A stretch of 64,000 bases of DNA from Methylophaga sp. GTDB taxonomy: Bacteria; Pseudomonadota; Gammaproteobacteria; Nitrosococcales; Methylophagaceae. The notes under the pieces are model-generated. The model ran no database searches, was not told the DNA's origin, and was given only the letters and a program-made list of their open reading frames with translations. The stretch spans positions 62,001 to 126,000 of the forward strand of contig NVWQ02000010.1 of assembly GCA_002733715.2 (NCBI GenBank), written 5' to 3'. The position numbers and the translations under genes are program-made. This document shows positions 9,710 to 19,656 of this stretch, in pieces. Positions within the stretch are counted from its first letter, which is position 1, and every line of letters begins with the position of its first letter.

Positions 9710-9740
9710 AGTTGGTTATACTACAATCTATGGAGCTTCC

Positions 9741-10826
9741 ATGCTAAGTGCACCTCAAATTAAGCAGATCGTCTCGGATTACAATGATTCTGCAGCCCAA
9801 ATGACGTTGGGTGAAAGTAAATCTAATATCGATATTAATTTAAACGGTGAAAATTTAGCCGTAACGGTGACTTTAGGCTATGCCGCTAAAGGGTTTACTG
9901 ATGTACTAGCGTCAGATCTAGTGGCTTTATTACAACAGGAAACAGTATTGACAGATGTGACTGTCAGTATTGATTGGAAAATCACCAAACATAAAGTTCA
10001 ACCAGGTATTCAGGGCATAAAAAATGTTAAAAATATTATTGCCGTTGCGTCGGGTAAAGGCGGGGTAGGTAAATCAACAACATCGGTTAACCTAGCGTTA
10101 GCCTTGTCTGCTTCAGGTGCTAATGTAGGTATTCTTGATGCGGATATTTATGGTCCGAGCCAGCCACAGATGTTGGGTACTAATGAACGACCAGAATCAC
10201 CTGATGGCAAAACAATTGAACCTATCAGAAGTCATGGTCTGCAAAGTATGTCGATTGGTTATTTGATTGATGCTGAACAACCAATGATTTGGCGTGGTCC
10301 GATGTTAACTCAGGCATTAGACCAAATGCTCAATGACACCAATTGGCAAGATTTAGATTATCTCGTGATTGATTTACCACCAGGAACAGGTGATATTCAA
10401 CTAAGTTTGTCGCAGAAGGTTCCTGTTAGTGGCGCTGTTATCGTGACAACACCACAAGATATTTCATTACTTGATGCACGTAAAGCACTCAAAATGTTTG
10501 AAAAAGTAAATGTGCCGGTATTTGGTGTAATCGAAAATATGAGTACTCACGTTTGTAGTAACTGTGGTCATGAAGAACATATTTTTGGTGCAGGTGGTGG
10601 TAACAAAATGGCAGAAGAATATGATATCGATTTATTGGGTAGTTTACCGCTAGATATCAAAATTCGTGAAGATGCCGATCAAGGTAACCCAACTGTTGTT
10701 GCCGATCCTGACAGTGCTATTAGCTGGGCTTATCGTAATATAGCGCAGGGTGTTGCCGCTAGACTAGCTCAACAAGGAAAAGATTTTTCGACGGCATTTC
10801 CAAATATTGTTGTTAAAAATGACTAG
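9741..10826 (+). CDS. apbC: Iron-sulfur cluster carrier protein ApbC/Mrp
   Basis: A 361-residue P-loop ATPase of the Mrp/NBP35 family that binds and hands over Fe-S clusters. An N-terminal MIP18/DUF59-type domain (about residues 1-80) precedes the deviant Walker A VASGKGGVGKSTTSVNLALA, the DADIYGPSQP switch, the LVIDLPPGTGD Walker B-like strand, and the cluster-binding CSNCG. The reading frame is open 32 codons upstream, but the ATG at 9741 follows GGAG at correct spacing and gives the usual family length. It precedes dcd. Confidence 0.95.
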   Translation: MLSAPQIKQIVSDYNDSAAQMTLGESKSNIDINLNGENLAVTVTLGYAAKGFTDVLASDLVALLQQETVLTDVTVSIDWKITKHKVQPGIQGIKNVKNIIAVASGKGGVGKSTTSVNLALALSASGANVGILDADIYGPSQPQMLGTNERPESPDGKTIEPIRSHGLQSMSIGYLIDAEQPMIWRGPMLTQALDQMLNDTNWQDLDYLVIDLPPGTGDIQLSLSQKVPVSGAVIVTTPQDISLLDARKALKMFEKVNVPVFGVIENMSTHVCSNCGHEEHIFGAGGGNKMAEEYDIDLLGSLPLDIKIREDADQGNPTVVADPDSAISWAYRNIAQGVAARLAQQGKDFSTAFPNIVVKND

Positions 10827-10890
10827 TTGATCATTTTCTGAGTATCATAATCACGGTATCATTAAGTTTAATAAAAAAGCGACGAAAACT

Positions 10891-11457
10891 ATGAGTATAA
10901 AATCTGACAAATGGATCCGCCGGATGGCACAAGAGCAGGACATGATCTCCCCCTTTGAAGCAGGGCAGGTGAGAGAAAATGATCAGGGTCGAATGATTTC
11001 ATACGGAACATCAAGCTATGGCTATGATGTTCGATGTTCTACAGAATTTAAGGTTTTTACAAATATTAACTCTGTAATCGTCGATCCTAAAAACTTTGAC
11101 GAAGGAAGTTTTGTCGATGTGAACTCCGATGTGTGCATTATTCCACCTAATTCATTTGCTTTAGCGCGCACGGTTGAGAAATTCAAAATACCACGCAATG
11201 TATTGACGATTTGCTTAGGGAAATCTACCTATGCACGCTGCGGTATTATCGTTAATGTCACACCGTTAGAGCCAGAATGGGAAGGTTATGTGACCTTAGA
11301 GTTTTCAAATACAACGCCTTTGCCCGCGAAAATTTACGCTAATGAAGGCGTGGCACAAATGCTATTTTTTGAATCAGATGAAGTGTGTGAAACTTCCTAT
11401 GCTGATCGTGGTGGTAAATACCAAGGCCAGCATGGCGTAACGTTGCCTAAGTCTTAA
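10891..11457 (+). CDS. dcd: dCTP deaminase
   Basis: A 188-residue homotrimeric enzyme that deaminates dCTP to dUTP, feeding dTMP synthesis. Family signatures: [14 protein letters not shown] near the N-terminus, [20 protein letters not shown], the catalytic Glu in [19 protein letters not shown], and the C-terminal lid [14 protein letters not shown]. The length matches E. coli Dcd (193). It follows apbC by 64 bases, as in several gammaproteobacteria. Confidence 0.97.
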   Translation: MSIKSDKWIRRMAQEQDMISPFEAGQVRENDQGRMISYGTSSYGYDVRCSTEFKVFTNINSVIVDPKNFDEGSFVDVNSDVCIIPPNSFALARTVEKFKIPRNVLTICLGKSTYARCGIIVNVTPLEPEWEGYVTLEFSNTTPLPAKIYANEGVAQMLFFESDEVCETSYADRGGKYQGQHGVTLPKS

Positions 11458-11461
11458 AATA

Positions 11462-12553
11462 ATGACGCTTTTCTCTCGTATCTTCATACTGATAACAACG
11501 CTATTGTTAGCGGCATGTAGTAATGAGCGAGAATCAGATGAACAATGGGCACACAGCGATTTAAGCAGTTATGCAGCTGCTTTTTCTCCCGATGGAAAAT
11601 ACGTGTTGATGGGGGATACCGATGCACCTGCTAGATTGTGGGACATTGAAAAGAATAGTGTTGTTTACACGTGGCAAAATAATGAAGCAATCGGCACAAC
11701 AACGCTGGCTGCTTTTTCTGCTGATAGCAAAGTTGCTGCAACCGTTGAGCAAGGTGGGGTGGTGTCGGATGTCACAGCATCTTTTAGGAACAATGTCGAA
11801 ATCGTAGCGCAGGATATGATTGTATTGTGGGAAGTGGCGACAGGCGAACCAATGTTGCGTTTGACTTTTCCCGTTAGAATCAAGGCGATTGCCTTATCTC
11901 AGCATGGCGATTATCTGTTATTGGCCTTATATGACCGCACTGTGGTTTATTTTGATGTAATCGAAAACCGAGTTTTACAGATCTTAGAGCATGACGGCAA
12001 AGCGGTTAACTCTCCAATTAATCAATTAATTAACGCAGTGGCTATTTCTCCGAGTGGTAAATATGCGTTAACGGGTGGGGATGATCGAACAGCGCGATTA
12101 TGGCGATTAGAAACTGGTGAGCAGTTACGTAGTTGGAAACATGAAAATCAAGTCAATATAGTGGCGTTCTATCCTAAAGGTGGTTATGTTTTAACAGGTG
12201 CGGGTAATGGCCAAACTCATTTTTGGAATATGAAAACAGGCGAAGAAAAATATATTTTACGTGATTCATTCTGGCCTAAAGAATGGGCGCTTCCAGACTT
12301 TCCTTCATTTAAAAGCACAACTTCAGCATTTGATTTTTCTCCGGATAATAAAATATTAGTGACGGGGCATCCATCACAAAAAATATGTTTATGGAAAGTG
12401 GCAACGGGCGATAAGATTGAGTGTTGGCAAGTGGCAAGAAAAAAAGCATTACGTCCAGGTGTCGTGTTACAAGCGGTAGCCTTTTCTCAAGATGGTAAAG
12501 CTATTTATAGTGAATCAGGAAATGGTATTGGCCAGAAGTGGCTGCTTAAATAA
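11462..12553 (+). CDS. WD40-repeat lipoprotein
   Basis: A 363-residue protein with a lipoprotein signal (MTLFSRIFILITTLLLAACS, lipobox LAAC), so it is probably membrane-anchored facing the periplasm. The mature part shows repeated blades of the type AFSPDGKYVLMGDTDAPARLWD, and later ISPSGKYALTGGDDRTARLW, FYPKGGYVLTGAGNGQTHFW and FSPDNKILVTGHPSQKICLW. These are WD40 repeats expected to form a beta-propeller. The partner is unknown. It begins 4 bases after dcd and abuts the next gene (TAAATG), so it may be in one transcript with both. Confidence 0.85.
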   Translation: MTLFSRIFILITTLLLAACSNERESDEQWAHSDLSSYAAAFSPDGKYVLMGDTDAPARLWDIEKNSVVYTWQNNEAIGTTTLAAFSADSKVAATVEQGGVVSDVTASFRNNVEIVAQDMIVLWEVATGEPMLRLTFPVRIKAIALSQHGDYLLLALYDRTVVYFDVIENRVLQILEHDGKAVNSPINQLINAVAISPSGKYALTGGDDRTARLWRLETGEQLRSWKHENQVNIVAFYPKGGYVLTGAGNGQTHFWNMKTGEEKYILRDSFWPKEWALPDFPSFKSTTSAFDFSPDNKILVTGHPSQKICLWKVATGDKIECWQVARKKALRPGVVLQAVAFSQDGKAIYSESGNGIGQKWLLK

Positions 12554-12874
12554 ATGCTGAAATTAGTGTTCTTTGTGCCAGAAAGTCATAAAGAATCAGT
12601 GAAGAAAGCTGTTTTTGAGCAAGGTGCAGGACGCTATGAAGGCTATGATTGTTGCTCGTGGGAAACACGGGGCACAGGTCAATTTAGGCCATTATCTGCT
12701 AGCCGACCTTTCATCGGTCAGCATGGTGAGGTTGAAACCGTAACTGAATACCGGCTTGAAATGATTTGTTCGCAAGAGCATATTAAAGCTGTGTTACAAG
12801 CATTAATAAATACTCATCCCTATGAAACTCCTGCCTACCAAGTTCTGTCAATTAAAACATTGGATGATTTTTAA
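12554..12874 (+). CDS. NIF3/YqfO C-terminal-like small protein
   Basis: A 106-residue protein that resembles the CutA/PII-like domain inserted in NIF3/YqfO proteins, found alone in many gammaproteobacteria. Characteristic parts are LVFFVPESHKESVKKAVFEQ, the GAGRYEGYDCCSWETRGTGQ stretch, FRPL, and the C-terminal NTHPYETPAYQVL. The family function is unclear. The ATG immediately follows the stop codon of the WD40 gene. Confidence 0.85.
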   Translation: MLKLVFFVPESHKESVKKAVFEQGAGRYEGYDCCSWETRGTGQFRPLSASRPFIGQHGEVETVTEYRLEMICSQEHIKAVLQALINTHPYETPAYQVLSIKTLDDF

Positions 12875-12892
12875 TATTTACCGAGTGATCTC

Positions 12893-15535
12893 ATGAGCAC
12901 ACCAAAAGAAACCTTTTTAGCCGATTATCAAGTCCCTGACTACTTAATTGATACGGTACATTTGCATTTTGAATTAGAGGCATCAAAAACACATGTGCGA
13001 AGCGTATTGAGTATACGCAAGAATCCGCAAGGCAAAGGTGGCGATTGTGTGCTTGATGGTGAACAACTTGAATTGGTTTCAATTAAGATGGATGGTCGTC
13101 AATTAAAAGGTAATGAATATGAACGTACTGACAAATCATTACGTCTTTATTCACTAGCTGACAAGTTTGAATTGGAAATCGAAACTATCATTGCGCCCGA
13201 TCAAAATACTGCCTTAGAAGGCCTGTATCACTCTGGATCATTACTGTGTACACAGTGTGAGGCACAAGGGTTCAGACGTATTACCTATTATTTAGATCGC
13301 CCTGATGTTATGGCTGTATTTACAGTATCTCTAGTGGCGGATAAACAAACATGGCCGATCATGTTGGCGAACGGTAATCTAGAAGAACAAGGTCAATTTG
13401 ACGATGGTCGGCATTGGACACGCTGGCATGATCCGCATCCGAAGCCAAGCTATCTATTTGCATTAGTAGCAGGCGACTTATATTGTCAACAGGATAGCTT
13501 TACTACGCAATCTGCTCGTGAAGTGAGTCTACAAATTTATGTTGATCATGAAAACAATCACAAATGCGATCATGCGTTGGCTTCTCTGAAACAAGCAATG
13601 AAGTGGGATGAAGAAACCTATGGTCGTGAATATGATTTAGATGTCTTTATGATTGTGGCTGTTAATGATTTTAATATGGGGGCGATGGAGAATAAGGGCT
13701 TAAATATTTTTAATGCTTCGTGTGTTTTGGCCAGCCCTGAAACAGCTACTGATGCAGATTATTATCGAATTCAAAGTATTGTTGGTCATGAATATTTCCA
13801 TAATTGGTCGGGGAATCGTGTTACCTGTCGTGATTGGTTTCAACTGAGCTTAAAAGAAGGTTTTACGGTATTACGAGATCAACAATTTAGTGCCGCGCTT
13901 AACTCTGAGGCTGTTCAACGCATCGATGATGTGAATCAACTACGCACTATGCAATTTGCAGAAGATGCGGGACCAATGGCACATCCGGTGCGGCCAGCTT
14001 CATTTATCGAGATCAGTAACTTTTATACGGTTACAATCTATGAAAAAGGTGCTGAAGTCGTGGGCATGATTAAAACAATAGTAGGTGACGAGGGGTTTAG
14101 AAAAGGAACCGATCTCTACTTTGATCGCCACGACGGTCAGGCGGTGACTACAGATGATTTTGTTCAAGCCATTGAAGATGCCAACGCCATAGATTTAAGC
14201 CAGTTTAAACGTTGGTACTCTCAAGCAGGAACACCTGAAATCATCATTGATGGACATTATGATGATTTTAATAATACTTATAGTTTAACGGTCTCTCAAT
14301 CATGTCCAGCAACACCTGATCAACAAAACAAAGAAGCTTTTCATATTCCTTTGGCACTAGGATTATTAGATCAAAAGGGTGGTGCACTTTCATTGCAACT
14401 AGAAGGCGATGAAACAGATTTTGATGGTGATACAAGAGTATTGTCTCTTACCGAATCAACTCAGACATTTATATTCAATAATGTGCAATTTAAGCCCATT
14501 CTTTCAGTGCTACGTGGTTTTTCAGCCCCTGTTATTGTTAAAAGTAAATATTCAAATCAAGAATTAGCATTCTTAATGGCGCATGATAGTGATAGTTTTA
14601 ACCGCTGGGATGCCGGGCAAACTTTATTGATTAATGTGTTGCTAAAGTTGGCGAAGGATGTTCAACAACAAAAAGCACTTAGCATTCCAACTGACTTAAT
14701 CCAACAGTTTAAAATGATCCTGGTTGATAAAAATCTTGATCCTGCTTTGATTGCTAAAATGCTGTCGTTGCCAACCGAAAATTATCTAGCAGCGCAGATG
14801 GACAATGCGGATGTTGATGCAATACATAGTGCACGACGATTTTTGAAGAAGAAATTAGCTAATGGCTTGAAAGAACAATTTATAGTGATATATCAGCAGC
14901 ATAGCTCTCGCGACAAATATCAGTTCAATGCTGATGATATGGCTCAACGTAGTCTGAAAAATACCTGTTTAAGCTATTTGATGGCAACTGATGACCCCAT
15001 GCAGACTCAGCGTTGCCTTAAACAGATGAAACAATCAGATAATATGACGGATACCATTGCTGGCCTTGTTTTATTAGCCAATCAAGCCGGGCCGGAAGGA
15101 GAGCATGCACTACGGGCATTTTATGAGCAATGGCAGCATGACCGCTTGGTGGTTGATAAATGGCTGACAGTGCAGGCTCAATCAAGCTTGCCAGATACAT
15201 TATTGCGTATTAAAGGCTTAATGAAACATCCTGCCTTTAGTATTAAAAACCCCAATAATGTACGTGCACTTATTGGCCAGTTTTGTCGAAATAATCCAAT
15301 TAACTTTCATGCAAAAGACGGTTCTGGCTACCGTTTTTTAGCTGAGCAAATTCTAGTACTTAACAAGCTGAACCCTCAAGTTGCTTCACGTATGTTGGGC
15401 GCTTTCAATTCGTGGCGGCAATATGATGCTGTACGGCAAGATTTAATGAAGCAAGCTTTATCGGAGATTGCGAATCATGATGACTTATCTCCCGATGTGT
15501 ATGAAGTTGTCACTAAGTATTTAGCCGATGTTTAA
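12893..15535 (+). CDS. pepN: Aminopeptidase N (M1 family)
   Basis: An 880-residue zinc aminopeptidase of the M1 family, close to the 870 residues of E. coli PepN. The exopeptidase motif GAMEN is at 263-267. The zinc site is H299-E-Y-F-H303 with the third ligand E322 in KEGFTV. A conserved Tyr in NFYTVTIYEKGAEV follows. The C-terminal half is the helical domain of bacterial PepN. It degrades cytosolic peptides. Its stop overlaps the HIT gene by 8 bases. Confidence 0.97.
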   Translation: MSTPKETFLADYQVPDYLIDTVHLHFELEASKTHVRSVLSIRKNPQGKGGDCVLDGEQLELVSIKMDGRQLKGNEYERTDKSLRLYSLADKFELEIETIIAPDQNTALEGLYHSGSLLCTQCEAQGFRRITYYLDRPDVMAVFTVSLVADKQTWPIMLANGNLEEQGQFDDGRHWTRWHDPHPKPSYLFALVAGDLYCQQDSFTTQSAREVSLQIYVDHENNHKCDHALASLKQAMKWDEETYGREYDLDVFMIVAVNDFNMGAMENKGLNIFNASCVLASPETATDADYYRIQSIVGHEYFHNWSGNRVTCRDWFQLSLKEGFTVLRDQQFSAALNSEAVQRIDDVNQLRTMQFAEDAGPMAHPVRPASFIEISNFYTVTIYEKGAEVVGMIKTIVGDEGFRKGTDLYFDRHDGQAVTTDDFVQAIEDANAIDLSQFKRWYSQAGTPEIIIDGHYDDFNNTYSLTVSQSCPATPDQQNKEAFHIPLALGLLDQKGGALSLQLEGDETDFDGDTRVLSLTESTQTFIFNNVQFKPILSVLRGFSAPVIVKSKYSNQELAFLMAHDSDSFNRWDAGQTLLINVLLKLAKDVQQQKALSIPTDLIQQFKMILVDKNLDPALIAKMLSLPTENYLAAQMDNADVDAIHSARRFLKKKLANGLKEQFIVIYQQHSSRDKYQFNADDMAQRSLKNTCLSYLMATDDPMQTQRCLKQMKQSDNMTDTIAGLVLLANQAGPEGEHALRAFYEQWQHDRLVVDKWLTVQAQSSLPDTLLRIKGLMKHPAFSIKNPNNVRALIGQFCRNNPINFHAKDGSGYRFLAEQILVLNKLNPQVASRMLGAFNSWRQYDAVRQDLMKQALSEIANHDDLSPDVYEVVTKYLADV

Positions 15536-15965
15536 GCTCGCTCCCCGTTTAATGCAGGATACAATCTCTATTGGAAACTTTACTTTGTGCAAAGTACTAT
15601 TAATGGATGATGTACGTTATCCATGGGTGATTTTAGTACCAAGAGTCACTGGTTTAACAGAAGTTTTTCAGCTAAATAACAAACAACAGATCCAGTTGAT
15701 GAATGAGTCAAACTTTGTTGCAGAAAAATTAAAAATGTCGGTGCAAGCTGACAAAATGAATGTGGCGGCATTAGGAAACGTGGTATCGCAATTACATATT
15801 CATCACGTTGCTAGATTTTCCCACGATGAAACATGGCCTGCACCTGTTTGGGGAAAAGGCTCGGCGGTTAAGTATGGCCCAGATGAACGAGCGACTGTGT
15901 GTCAGCAGTTTACCCAATTATTTTCTGAGTTATTATTACAAGATGATGATGGAATTACGCTTTAG
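15528..15965 (+). CDS. HIT domain protein
   Basis: A 145-residue histidine-triad protein of the nucleotide-binding HIT family. It has the early strand LCKVLLMDDVRYPWVILVPR and the active-site segment SQLHIHHVARF, followed by DETWPAPVWG, typical of one gammaproteobacterial HIT subfamily. The usual spacing in this subfamily is QLHIHVIAR; here a third His replaces the following hydrophobic residue. The ATG lies within the end of pepN. The hydrolase substrate (nucleotide conjugates) is unknown. Confidence 0.88.
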   Translation: MFKLAPRLMQDTISIGNFTLCKVLLMDDVRYPWVILVPRVTGLTEVFQLNNKQQIQLMNESNFVAEKLKMSVQADKMNVAALGNVVSQLHIHHVARFSHDETWPAPVWGKGSAVKYGPDERATVCQQFTQLFSELLLQDDDGITL

Positions 15966-16164
15966 CCTAAATATAAGCCGAGAGCAGGCTTTACGTTATT
16001 ATCAGGGTACTGCAAAAGTGGTTATGGTGACAGCTGAGACAGGTCAGAAATTACAATTTCCAGCCGAGCATCTGAGACCTTTTATTGATCAAAAAGGTAT
16101 TTGGGGACAGTTTAGTATCCAGTTTGATAAGGATAATAAATTGATAGGGCTAAATCGTATCTAA
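15949..16164 (+). CDS. DUF2835 family protein
   Basis: A 71-residue protein matching DUF2835 from memory: MELRFSLNISREQALRYYQG, then a VVMVTAETGQKLQFPAEHLR segment and FDKDNKLIGLNRI at the end. Three consecutive in-frame ATGs (15943, 15946, 15949) are possible starts; I take the last because the family begins near it. It overlaps the end of the HIT gene by 17 bases and overlaps the convergent GGDEF-EAL gene tail by 15 bases. Its function is unknown. Confidence 0.8.
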   Translation: MELRFSLNISREQALRYYQGTAKVVMVTAETGQKLQFPAEHLRPFIDQKGIWGQFSIQFDKDNKLIGLNRI

Positions 16165-19038
16165 TCTTAATTTGGGTTTAGTTAATGGGTTTCCATCCAG
16201 AAAGTAAGGCTTAGGCTTACCAATATAATAGCCTTGGGCGAAATCGACTCCCATTGTTTTCAATAAAGAAAGTGTTTCTGCATCTTCAACAAATTCAGCA
16301 ACCGTTTTTTTACCCATACCTTTTGCAAGATCAACTAATGCCTGGACAAATACTCTGTCTTTCTCATTGCTTACTAGATTGACTATAAATGCCCCATCAA
16401 TTTTAATAAAGTCGACAGGTAATTCACGCAATGAGTGGAATGACGAAGCATCCTTACCAAAATCATCTAAAGAAAAGCGATAGCCTAAAGAATTTAATAA
16501 TTCGATAAAGTCTCTTGCTTGAATAATATCTGGAGAGGTTGCCGTCTCAGATAATTCAAATATTAAGTGATCTGAATTTGTATTATTGTCCTTAAGTAAG
16601 CGTTTTAATAGCGGTACCAAGATAGAATCATTGATGGCCGCTGCAGATAAGTTAACTGAAAGTGAAACCTCTGCATTCACTTGTTTTAATTCAGCTTGTA
16701 ATTTAATACTGTTTTTTATAACAAAGTGATCAATATCATGAATAAGGCCGGTTTGTTCGGCTACATGAATGAATGATGAAGGGGGATGAATTGTATTGTT
16801 ATCATCAAGCATTCGAATTAAAACCTCATAATGGTCGATTGCTTCTGATTGGATATTCATGATGGGTTGATAGTGAAGAATGAAGCGATTATTTTCTAAT
16901 GCATTCTCTATTTGCTGCTTCCAAAACACACGAGATTCTAATTGAACACGTGTTGTATCATCAACATTGAATTGATGCCATGTATTCTTTCCTTTTGCTT
17001 TTGCTTGATACATGGCTATATCAGCGTTGCTTATTAATTCTTCAATAGTCTGGTCTTCCAAAGGAAATTGGACGATACCGATACTTGTTGTTACTTTATA
17101 TCTTGAACTGTTTGAGCTGGTATTAATTTTGGCTAACTGTTCTATAATTTTTTGAGCAAAGTTAATGGCACCATCTTGGTCTGTTTGCGGCAAGATAATG
17201 GCAAACTCATCACCCCCTAAACGTGCAACACTGTCTGTTGTGCGTGCAAGTGATAATAATGTTTCAGCAACGTGTTTGAGTACCTGATCTCCTGCTTTAT
17301 GACCATAACGATCATTTATATCTTTAAACTGATCGAGGTCAAGAAATAACAAGGCCCCCTGTTGATCAAAGCGCTTAGCATTATTAAGTAACTGCTCAAA
17401 AGTAGCGTTAAATTTTCGGCGATTATAAAGCTCGGTTAATACGTCATGTTCAGCTAACCAGATAATATGTTCGTCACTACGTTTTTTCTCGGTAATATCG
17501 AGTCCGACAGCCAAGATTACAGAGTCATCAGTCAAGTGGTTTAGACTGGAATATAGCCAAGAAATAATGTGAGCAGTGCCCGTACTACGGTTAATGAGTT
17601 CAGATTCTTGCTGACTAATCGTTTGGTCCGTAGTTTGCAATCTAGTAAGAATGTTTTTCGTTTCTGACCATTGCTCTATAGGAAAAAACCGTTCAAAAGA
17701 GGAATGAACAATTTCAGTTGATGCATAACCTGTTATTTCTTCAGAAAAATGATTAAAAGAGGTTATTAAGCATTGTTTATCCATCGTTATAATAACCATT
17801 TGAGCAGTATTTATTAGACTTTGGATAAAATCACGTTCTTGCTGCAACTCTTCACTTCGCTTGCTTAGAGCAATGGTGTGACCTTTTACTGAATCATACA
17901 AACTTTCTTGTTGCGATGTTAATTCAAATGCTGCTTTCTCTAATTGAGTGAATTCATCACTAAAACCTAAAAAGCTAGGCTTTTGAGGGATTAACGATTT
18001 AGCATCTGCATATCTTTGCTGGGCAATAAGAGGTAATGCTTTTGATATTGAAGTCAACCGAGATAAAGATCTTGATATAAAAAAGAATGAACTAAGAGCA
18101 ATTATTAACAGACTGATAAGTGAAAACAGAAAATTACGGTAAGTAACATCAATAATTTCTTGATATTGCGCAGCAATATTATCGATAATAATGAATAAAA
18201 GGTTTTTATGTTGTTTTGAATTAATAAGATGAAATTCAAGGGGTGAAATATCCTTTTTCAACAGCTGAAGGGGAGAATTGCTTTCTCTTATTATTTGATC
18301 TGTCTTGATAGCATAAGAAGAGTAGTTCTTTGCTAGATTATCCAAATAAGGCTTGTTTTCGCCAAGTGAAGTTAAAACATGGACGTTCATATTCCATTCA
18401 GGGATAAATCGATCAGCTTGTAGCGTTAGGTTATTTTGCCGTTTACTAAGAATGGCAATATCAGTTCCTGTTCTTTGGGTAAACCGTAACAAAGTATCGC
18501 TTATGTCCGATGCAACGACTAACATTGCGCTAACGCGCTTTTTAATGAGGACGGGGATTAGATTAAACTGAATGCATTCTTGTCCACAATGAATATAACT
18601 TTGGGGTATCCCATTCTCAATGACAGAAGGAATAAGCTGTCTAATGTTTTTGGGTAGAGCCTCTCCCCATCCCGCTAATTGATTACCACTCGCATCTAAA
18701 TATTGGGCATGAGAGAGCTGCCAATCAACCTCAAGAGAAGTACGATTATTATTTAATAGGTGAGTTGTTGTCACTAGGTATTTTCTAACAGACAAATTAT
18801 TGTCCGGAAGAAGCATAAGTTCTGCTAATTGCTGTAATTTGGTGCTAGAAATCACTAATTCATTAGATAAATCTTGTTTGAATTGTTGTTGAATTTGATC
18901 TCGAGAAGAATTCAGGTTCTGGAGTGAATCCCAATAGCTTAAAGCGAGGAAGCCCGCATTAAATAGAAGTAACAACACACTAAAAAAGAACGCTACCTTC
19001 CACTTTACACTTAAGAAAATTTGATTAAATAGGCTCAT
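16150..19038 (-). CDS. Membrane PAS-GGDEF-EAL protein (cyclic-di-GMP turnover)
   Basis: A 962-residue sensor. TM1 is about 13-33, a periplasmic sensor region about 35-300, TM2 about 302-322, then a HAMP-like and coiled region, a PAS domain (about 403-515), GGDEF (520-690) and EAL (700-945). GGDEF is intact at 608-612 with an inhibitory RxxD site at 599-602. The EAL domain has EVL at the signature, N796, E828, D858-D859, K879, E915 and Q935, so all the phosphodiesterase ligands look present. Both c-di-GMP synthesis and breakdown are possible. The ligand sensed is unknown. It is monocistronic and convergent with DUF2835. Confidence 0.92.
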   Translation of the reverse strand: MSLFNQIFLSVKWKVAFFFSVLLLLFNAGFLALSYWDSLQNLNSSRDQIQQQFKQDLSNELVISSTKLQQLAELMLLPDNNLSVRKYLVTTTHLLNNNRTSLEVDWQLSHAQYLDASGNQLAGWGEALPKNIRQLIPSVIENGIPQSYIHCGQECIQFNLIPVLIKKRVSAMLVVASDISDTLLRFTQRTGTDIAILSKRQNNLTLQADRFIPEWNMNVHVLTSLGENKPYLDNLAKNYSSYAIKTDQIIRESNSPLQLLKKDISPLEFHLINSKQHKNLLFIIIDNIAAQYQEIIDVTYRNFLFSLISLLIIALSSFFFISRSLSRLTSISKALPLIAQQRYADAKSLIPQKPSFLGFSDEFTQLEKAAFELTSQQESLYDSVKGHTIALSKRSEELQQERDFIQSLINTAQMVIITMDKQCLITSFNHFSEEITGYASTEIVHSSFERFFPIEQWSETKNILTRLQTTDQTISQQESELINRSTGTAHIISWLYSSLNHLTDDSVILAVGLDITEKKRSDEHIIWLAEHDVLTELYNRRKFNATFEQLLNNAKRFDQQGALLFLDLDQFKDINDRYGHKAGDQVLKHVAETLLSLARTTDSVARLGGDEFAIILPQTDQDGAINFAQKIIEQLAKINTSSNSSRYKVTTSIGIVQFPLEDQTIEELISNADIAMYQAKAKGKNTWHQFNVDDTTRVQLESRVFWKQQIENALENNRFILHYQPIMNIQSEAIDHYEVLIRMLDDNNTIHPPSSFIHVAEQTGLIHDIDHFVIKNSIKLQAELKQVNAEVSLSVNLSAAAINDSILVPLLKRLLKDNNTNSDHLIFELSETATSPDIIQARDFIELLNSLGYRFSLDDFGKDASSFHSLRELPVDFIKIDGAFIVNLVSNEKDRVFVQALVDLAKGMGKKTVAEFVEDAETLSLLKTMGVDFAQGYYIGKPKPYFLDGNPLTKPKLRLDTI

Positions 19039-19151
19039 AAATTTAAGGTATGAATTGAAATCGATTTATTAGAAATAATATGAGTATTTATAGCCTAAAT
19101 TTATAAATTAGTCTATTGTACTATTGTACATACCACAACTTATGGGAAAAC

Positions 19152-19589
19152 TTAATCAGAATTTTTCCCATAGTAGAGATAAGTAGCAGACAATCTATCC
19201 CTCCAGCTTTTCCTATGATTTCCAAAATACTGCCACCAAAAACCCAATCCTAGAGGTATCCATGATAAAACTGCGGCGGCAAAACGAATAGTTGCTTGTC
19301 GCCAGCTAACAGAGGATTGATCTTCACTCAGTAAATATATCTTCCATGCACGCATTCCGATAGTTTGACCGCCATGAGTCCAGAACCAAGCATAAAATAA
19401 CCAACTTACAGCAAATTGATAGGCAATAAAAAACAGGTTGCCTTGGCGGATCGCCTCACCACTATTAATGATGATGGCAATGAGGTATGCAAGAAACAAT
19501 ATTGATAGCAGCACCATAAAATCATAAAACATAACAGCAAGCAGTCTAAATAAACTGGGTCGGGATGCTGCGTTTGAATGTTCTGTCAT
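19152..19589 (-). CDS. RDD family membrane protein
   Basis: A 145-residue inner-membrane protein with about three transmembrane segments: FYDFMVLLSILFLAYLIAII, a second around AYQFAVSWLFYAWFW, and a third near AAVLSWIPLGLGFWW. RDD-family features are the N-terminal R-x3-DF-like element (RLLAVMFYDFMVL), the GQTIGMRAWKIYL loop and the terminal WRDRLSATYLYY. Some RDD proteins act in ion transport or envelope homeostasis; this one's role is unknown. It is divergent from purL. Confidence 0.85.
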   Translation of the reverse strand: MTEHSNAASRPSLFRLLAVMFYDFMVLLSILFLAYLIAIIINSGEAIRQGNLFFIAYQFAVSWLFYAWFWTHGGQTIGMRAWKIYLLSEDQSSVSWRQATIRFAAAVLSWIPLGLGFWWQYFGNHRKSWRDRLSATYLYYGKNSD

Positions 19590-19656
19590 AAAAATACAAA
19601 TATAGTTGGGTATAAAGTATCATTATTACATGTAAGTTATACGAATAGGGTTTAGC

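Noticed and set aside
9645-9740. Extended N-terminus of apbC
   Set aside because: The extra codons overlap the palindromic repeat and promoter; the ATG at 9741 has GGAG.
19039-19151. Possible tRNA or small RNA in the gap
   Set aside because: No cloverleaf or terminator seen; only AT-rich sequence with a short GTAC repeat.
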